Shown piece after piece: positions 5,907-9,133 of a stretch of 9,133 nt of DNA. The notes below the pieces were generated by a model, which was given only the letters and a program-made list of their open reading frames with translations, ran no database searches and was not told the DNA's origin. The stretch is from Chloroflexota bacterium (lineage in GTDB: Bacteria > Chloroflexota > Dehalococcoidia > GIF9 > AB-539-J10). Numbering within the stretch: position 1 is the first letter of the stretch; each line of letters starts with the position of its first letter. The position numbers and the translations under genes were made by a program. Location: the NCBI GenBank assembly GCA_015222255.1, contig JADFUX010000003.1, forward strand, positions 1 to 9,133, in the 5' to 3' direction.

Positions 5907-5925
5907 GCTAATGCAAACCATTAGC
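5907..5925. promoter_or_regulatory. Fur-box-like operator at the fur promoter
   Basis: GCTAATGCAAACCATTAGC is a perfect inverted repeat with 7-bp arms and a 5-bp centre. It matches the classic 19-bp Fur box at 14 of 19 positions (counted by eye). It begins 7 bp downstream of the fur -10 element, covering the likely transcription start, an ideal place for repression. Its near-copy stands before feoA. Confidence 0.75.
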
Positions 5926-5932
5926 ACACCAC

Positions 5933-5962
5933 ATTATAGAAAGAAGGGTGGAGAAATGTCAA
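5933..5962 (-). promoter_or_regulatory. Sigma-70 type promoter of fur
   Basis: On the minus strand TTGACA (5957-5962) and TATAAT (5933-5938) are separated by 18 bp; both hexamers are perfect consensus. Transcription would start near 5926, giving a leader of about 97 nt before the fur ATG and placing the Fur-box-like palindrome on the start site. Confidence 0.8.
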
Positions 5963-6056
5963 GCAAATTGCCCCATAATTATTCTTACCCACGGACGTAT
6001 TTCAGTCCTGAATCATGAATGAGTACAAGCGCTTTCTGTTTGATGTTGCTCGAAGG

Positions 6057-6062
6057 TATAAT
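6057..6062 (+). promoter_or_regulatory. Possible -10 element of the dehydrogenase promoter
   Basis: A perfect TATAAT, but the hexamer 17-18 bp upstream (TTTCTG or TTCTGT) is far from TTGACA. If used, the mRNA would have a leader of about 255 nt. Confidence 0.28.
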
Positions 6063-6165
6063 AGGGGCAACAGGCTATGCAAGCTGTTAGACTGTCAACC
6101 GCGGGCAAGCAGGGCTGGCGGTGACGGACACTCAGGAGGGTATCGTGAACGATTGAGGAGGAAGC

Positions 6166-6194
6166 GAAGCGGTGTCTTTTTAGATACGCACTTC
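6166..6194 (+). repeat. Imperfect hairpin in the dehydrogenase leader
   Basis: GAAGC and GTGTCT pair with AGATAC, GC and TTC around a TTTT loop. The stem has one bulged G on the left and a bulged AC on the right, and includes one G-T wobble. No T-tract follows, so it is not an intrinsic terminator. Confidence 0.3.
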
Positions 6195-6322
6195 ATACCA
6201 AGCTATGAGTCGAAAGAGGCAAGCTTACCACGGAAAAAGGAACCTTTCCCAATCCTCTGTACTTGGAGGGAAGAAGCGGCATCTATTGTAGCTGAGACAA
6301 AAAAGAAAGGAGGTATCAAATT

Positions 6323-7573
6323 ATGAGTTCAGAAATAAGCGTGATTGCGGTCATTGGTGGTGGGATTATGGGGCATGGGATAGCACAAGTATCGGCGCTG
6401 GCAGGTTGCCAGGTTCGCATGGTTGACGTTTCTGAAGATTTTCTGAAGGGCGGCGTAGAGAAGATTAAGTGGAGTCTCGGTAAGCTTGCCGAGAAAAAAG
6501 CTATTTCTGAGAGCGTGGAGACCGTCGCGAATAGGATAGCCACGACAACCAATCTTGCTGATGCGGTAAAGGATATTGACTACATGATCGAGGCTGTGCC
6601 TGAGAATATAGACCTGAAGATGAAGACATTTGCTGAAGCTGACAAGAATGCTCCTCCAGATGCAATTCTAGCCACAAATACGAGTGGTCTCTCGGTAACT
6701 ATGATTAGCGAGGCAACCAAGAGGCCGAGCAAGGTTGTCGGAATGCACTGGATGAACCCACCGCAAATGATGCCGCTCATAGAAGTCATCAATGGAAAGC
6801 ACACAAGTGATGAAACCCTAAAAACCACGGTGGACCTTTGCCAGAGGTTGGGTAAACAGCCAGTTGTTGCCAGAAAAGATATCTGGTTCTTTCTAGCTGC
6901 GAGATCGGAGATGGGTTGGGATACAGAAGCGAACCTAATGTGGCTACGCGGAGAGGCTAAGGTCGAAGAAATAGATGCGATGGCAAGATACAAGCTTAAC
7001 TTACCCATGGGCCCATTTGAACTTGCAGATTTGACAGGTGCAGTGGACATCATGAAAGGGGCCTATACATCTATAGACAAAATCCTAACAAAGAACCCTG
7101 ACTTTGAACCTGACCCTGTAAGGCTATATATTCTTAAACGTGTAGCTGAGCTAATATCAATTCCACGTAGCGAAGAGGGCAAAAGTGGTATGAAAACGGG
7201 AGAGGGATACTACAAGTATCCTGGGCCTGGAAAATACGCCAGGCCTGAGATTTCAAAGGAGCTTGCTGAGAAAGTTGCCCCGATAGAGATTCTAGCTTCG
7301 GCAGTAAACACAGCATCCCGCTGTGTTACTGAAGGCGTTGGATCAATAGAAGACACAGATAAGTGTTTCAAGCTCGCCTTTGGTTGGCCTAAGGGTGTTT
7401 TCGAGTTTGCTGACGAGTTTGGGATACATAACATTGTTAATACCCTCAGGGAAAAGAAAGCGAGAGTCCCTGATTGGCAGAAGTCATTCTACGAACCCGA
7501 TCGGCTGCTTCTGAGAATGGTGGAGGATGGGAAAATCGGAAAGATAGTTGGCCAAGGCTTCTACAAGTATTAA
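6323..7573 (+). CDS. 3-hydroxyacyl-CoA dehydrogenase family protein
   Basis: This 416-residue NAD-dependent enzyme of fatty acid beta-oxidation type would oxidise L-3-hydroxyacyl-CoA to 3-ketoacyl-CoA. The Rossmann domain has GGGIMG (12-17) and an acidic D35 after the second strand, favouring NAD. Active-site landmarks: S121 (TNTSGLS), H142 (GMHWMNPP) and E154 (LIEVI). The usual KDxPGFxxNR that ends the N-domain reads KDIWFFLAAR (185-194), so the conserved substrate-contacting Asn is Ala193 and the Pro-Gly is Trp-Phe. Two C-terminal 3HCDH domains follow (about 196-290 and 317-416), each ending in G-x-G-x-YKY (GMKTGEGYYKYP, GKIVGQGFYKY). GGAGG lies 9 nt before the ATG. Fur is divergent upstream; a small membrane protein follows on the same strand. 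Activity is uncertain given the Asn change. Confidence 0.88.
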   Translation: MSSEISVIAVIGGGIMGHGIAQVSALAGCQVRMVDVSEDFLKGGVEKIKWSLGKLAEKKAISESVETVANRIATTTNLADAVKDIDYMIEAVPENIDLKMKTFAEADKNAPPDAILATNTSGLSVTMISEATKRPSKVVGMHWMNPPQMMPLIEVINGKHTSDETLKTTVDLCQRLGKQPVVARKDIWFFLAARSEMGWDTEANLMWLRGEAKVEEIDAMARYKLNLPMGPFELADLTGAVDIMKGAYTSIDKILTKNPDFEPDPVRLYILKRVAELISIPRSEEGKSGMKTGEGYYKYPGPGKYARPEISKELAEKVAPIEILASAVNTASRCVTEGVGSIEDTDKCFKLAFGWPKGVFEFADEFGIHNIVNTLREKKARVPDWQKSFYEPDRLLLRMVEDGKIGKIVGQGFYKY

Positions 7574-7607
7574 CCTCGACATGGGTTTGAGGAAAAGAAA
7601 GGCAGAG

Positions 7608-7623
7608 GTGGTTTGGAAACCAC
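7608..7623. repeat. Perfect 16-bp inverted repeat between the dehydrogenase and DUF4405-like genes
   Basis: GTGGTTT, GG, AAACCAC. In RNA this would be a 6-bp stem with a TGGA-type loop. No T-tract follows, so it is more likely a processing or stability hairpin than a terminator. Confidence 0.45.
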
Positions 7624-7660
7624 GGGTACAGGCATTCAGAGCTCGGATGGAAGGTAAACT

Positions 7661-7951
7661 ATGAGTAAGGCTCGACTATATTTTGCAGTGGTCGTTGTCA
7701 GCTTTGTTGCCTTCGTGCTGGAGGCGTTTTCCGGGTTTGTTCTGTGGCTGGTTCTTCCCCGTGGTCCGGGAGGGAGTGGTTGGGGATGGGGTGGAGGCGG
7801 TGATGGAGCCTCTTTTCTCTTTGTCCGCCAGACTTGGCTGGACATTCATGACTGGACTGGGGTTGCGCTGTTGTGCTTCATCGCAGTGCATGTAGCACTG
7901 CACCGGAAATGGATAGTAAGAATGTTGAAATCGCCATTCAAGGTCAGGTGA
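7661..7951 (+). CDS. DUF4405-like small membrane protein, possible haem-binding
   Basis: A 96-residue protein with two membrane helices (about 6-32 and 66-83) joined by a Gly/Trp-rich outer segment (35-49). The second half, W59-L-D-I-H63-D-W-T-G and H77-V-A-L-H81-R-K-W, is the pattern I associate with DUF4405, a cytochrome-b-like fold whose His residues can ligate haem. Full b-type cytochromes have four helices, so this may act as a dimer or be a minimal version. GGAAGG stands 6 nt before the ATG. It begins 87 nt after the dehydrogenase stop and is probably cotranscribed; a role in electron transfer from acyl-CoA oxidation is tempting but unproven. Confidence 0.72.
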   Translation: MSKARLYFAVVVVSFVAFVLEAFSGFVLWLVLPRGPGGSGWGWGGGGDGASFLFVRQTWLDIHDWTGVALLCFIAVHVALHRKWIVRMLKSPFKVR

Positions 7952-8179
7952 AGCAGGTGATTTTTCAGAATGGGATTGCTTTTCCTGGCCCGGTTGTTAA
8001 GGCGGGCGTCCCTTTCAGATGCGGCAGCGCACAAAGCGGTTGCACACCGAGAAACTGAACGCAAGTAGGTGCTATGGTGCTACCAGCGGCGGGCACAGCT
8101 TTGAAGCCTGAAGACCGCCTTGCTTCCAGGGGAAGGCGTTCCACCTTTGCAGAGGACATACAGCTACATGTGACGCTTG
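7952..8179. other. Gap between the convergent DUF4405-like and acyl-CoA dehydrogenase genes
   Basis: 228 bp without a convincing gene. It holds GCCCG/CGGGC inverted arms near 7988-8007, an 8-bp near-tandem pair (GGTGCTAT, GGTGCTAC) near 8077-8092, and CGCCTT/AAGGCG arms at 8116-8138. The last could fold in transcripts from either side, but no T-tract follows on either strand. Confidence 0.4.
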
Positions 8180-9133
8180 TTACCGAGTAAAGGGTTGTGA
8201 GATAACCATCTTCAGAATCTCGTGCGTCCCTTCCGTGATGACCATGAATTGCGAGTCACGGAAAAACCGCTGTGCTCTGGATTCTTTCATCAAACCAAGG
8301 CAACCGAAGACTTCCATGCAATCACGAGCGACCCTTCGGTTTGTCTCGGCGGCGATGAGTTTGGCCATGGCAGTGAACCGGGCCCACTCGGGGTCCTTCT
8401 GCTCAAAGAGCCAGGCAGCCTTGTAGACCATAAGGCGTGCAGTTTCTATTTGGGCAGCCATTTCGGCGAACTTGAATGCAATACTTTGATGCCTTACTAT
8501 CGGCTGGCCCCATACGACCCTTTCCTTGGCGTAGGATAACGCTAAGTCAAAGGCCGCCTGAGCACAACCCAGTGCCCGGGCGGCGTGAGGAATTCTGTTG
8601 GCACCGATGAGCCATAGTGTGTTGGCGTAGCCCCGACCCTCTTGTCCCACCTGGTTCTCGGCGGGAATTTCTACATCGTTGTAGAAAATCTCCGCCTCGT
8701 CGGAGGTGCGTGAGCCCATCTTTTCCAGTCTTGTCCGAGTCCATCCCTCCGTAGGCCAATCCATGAGGAAGTTGGTCATGCCACGAGTCCCCTTCTCCGG
8801 GTCGGTGACGGCAAGGATGAGCTGATAGTCACAAATAGACCCATTCGTGATGTAGATGTTGCTGCCATTTAGAATCCATTTGTCTCCCCTCCTCACAGCC
8901 TTGGTTGTGCGGTTGCCGGGGTCAGAACCGCCGGAATGCTCGGTAAGAGCGAACGCGCCTACCCATTCCCCGCTGATGCTGGGCGGCATGTATTTGTTAC
9001 ATTGCTCTTCAGTGCCTTCACGCCAAATTAGTGGAGGTACGTAGTTGGATGCCAAACAAAAGGTCTCAGCCAGGCCAAGACTGATCTTGGCGACTTCCTC
9101 ATTCATGATGACTTCGCTTATCTTGTCCATTGC
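8180..9133 (-). CDS. Acyl-CoA dehydrogenase, N-terminus outside the window
   Basis: 317 residues are present; the frame is open at the right edge, so about 60-70 N-terminal residues are missing (family about 380-400). The flavin-binding signature ALTEHSGGSD and NGSNIYITNG, the mid beta domain with MGSRTSDEAEIFYNDVEIP, and the C-terminal helical domain are clear. RVVWGQPIVRHQSI replaces the common RxxFGxPI. The late segment GCLGLMKESRAQRFFRDSQFMVITEGTHEI has the glutamate of EGT in the position of the catalytic base of medium-chain enzymes. It would use FAD to desaturate an acyl-CoA and pass electrons to an electron-transfer flavoprotein; the substrate chain cannot be read. It is convergent with the DUF4405-like gene, so it is not in that operon. 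Confidence 0.93.
   Translation of the reverse strand, partial: AMDKISEVIMNEEVAKISLGLAETFCLASNYVPPLIWREGTEEQCNKYMPPSISGEWVGAFALTEHSGGSDPGNRTTKAVRRGDKWILNGSNIYITNGSICDYQLILAVTDPEKGTRGMTNFLMDWPTEGWTRTRLEKMGSRTSDEAEIFYNDVEIPAENQVGQEGRGYANTLWLIGANRIPHAARALGCAQAAFDLALSYAKERVVWGQPIVRHQSIAFKFAEMAAQIETARLMVYKAAWLFEQKDPEWARFTAMAKLIAAETNRRVARDCMEVFGCLGLMKESRAQRFFRDSQFMVITEGTHEILKMVISQPFTR

Larger units (their letters stand above)
5963..6322. other. Leader region upstream of the 3-hydroxyacyl-CoA dehydrogenase gene
   Basis: About 360 bp between the fur promoter and the dehydrogenase ATG. The one plus-strand frame (6015-6326) has no ribosome binding site, resembles nothing I know and runs through the binding site of the real gene. 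A TATAAT at 6057-6062 could be the -10 of the dehydrogenase promoter, but its -35 is poor. The leader also has an imperfect hairpin (6166-6194). GGAGG at 6309-6313, 9 nt before ATG, sets the gene start. Confidence 0.5.

Noticed and set aside
5973..5987. AT-rich Fur-box-like stretch CCATAATTATTCTTA
   Set aside because: It matches a 15-bp Fur core at about 10 of 14 informative positions but lacks the GCTAATG arm shared by the two good sites, and AT-rich DNA gives such matches by chance. It sits just upstream of the fur -35.
6015..6326. 103-codon plus-strand frame between fur and the dehydrogenase
   Set aside because: No ribosome binding site, low-complexity basic composition, no family resemblance, and it runs over the strong ribosome binding site and start of the real dehydrogenase gene.
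8116..8138. Hairpin between convergent genes as a bidirectional terminator
   Set aside because: Arms are 6 bp with an 11-nt loop and no T-tract follows on either strand.
1..9133. CRISPR arrays, tRNA or rRNA genes, insertion sequences, attachment sites
   Set aside because: No regularly spaced repeats, no tRNA T-arm or cloverleaf pattern, no transposase-like coding and no terminal repeats were seen.

Overview
The window reads as bacterial chromosome of roughly even base composition. It carries a textbook sigma-70 type promoter (TTGACA, 18 bp, TATAAT) in front of a Fur gene and strong GGAGG ribosome binding sites throughout. The acyl-CoA dehydrogenase and 3-hydroxyacyl-CoA dehydrogenase genes, a Feo ferrous-iron system and a DUF4405 haem-protein-like gene suggest an anaerobic or facultative fatty-acid-using bacterium. 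The split FeoB, repeated FeoA domains and DUF166-like gene would fit a deep-branching lineage such as Chloroflexota, but this placement is inference and not secure.

Minus strand, right to left from about 5.96 kb to 1: a metal-uptake island. fur (5382-5828) is transcribed from its own promoter, with a 19-bp Fur-box-like operator just downstream of the -10. A second, closely related operator (5332-5350) lies between fur and a tightly packed feo operon. That operon holds two single-domain FeoA proteins (5014-5226 and 4781-5008), a free-standing FeoB G protein (4242-4784), a separate FeoB membrane channel (3005-4258), an unrecognised four-helix membrane protein (2485-2982) and a small four-cysteine protein (2275-2451). 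After a 178-bp gap come a protein built of three tandem FeoA domains (1386-2096) and a ZIP-family metal transporter (487-1311). A 333-bp gap with an extended -10 promoter then leads to the start of a DUF166-like gene that runs off the left edge.

Plus strand, 6.3 to 7.95 kb: a two-domain 3-hydroxyacyl-CoA dehydrogenase (6323-7573) and a small DUF4405-like membrane protein (7661-7951), probably cotranscribed. The 494-bp divergent region between fur and the dehydrogenase holds the fur promoter and operator and a long leader for the dehydrogenase. On the right, convergent to this pair, is an acyl-CoA dehydrogenase (8180-9133, minus) whose N-terminus lies outside the window.

How it fits together: Fur with ferrous iron would repress itself and the feo operon. 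The Feo parts (five FeoA domains in three proteins, FeoB in two pieces, two candidate accessory proteins) would import ferrous iron, with the ZIP transporter as a second divalent-metal route. The acyl-CoA genes are a separate beta-oxidation-type neighbourhood. The main novelty is the architecture of the Feo system: a bisected FeoB without a full linker domain, a three-FeoA fusion, and two unassigned operon members.
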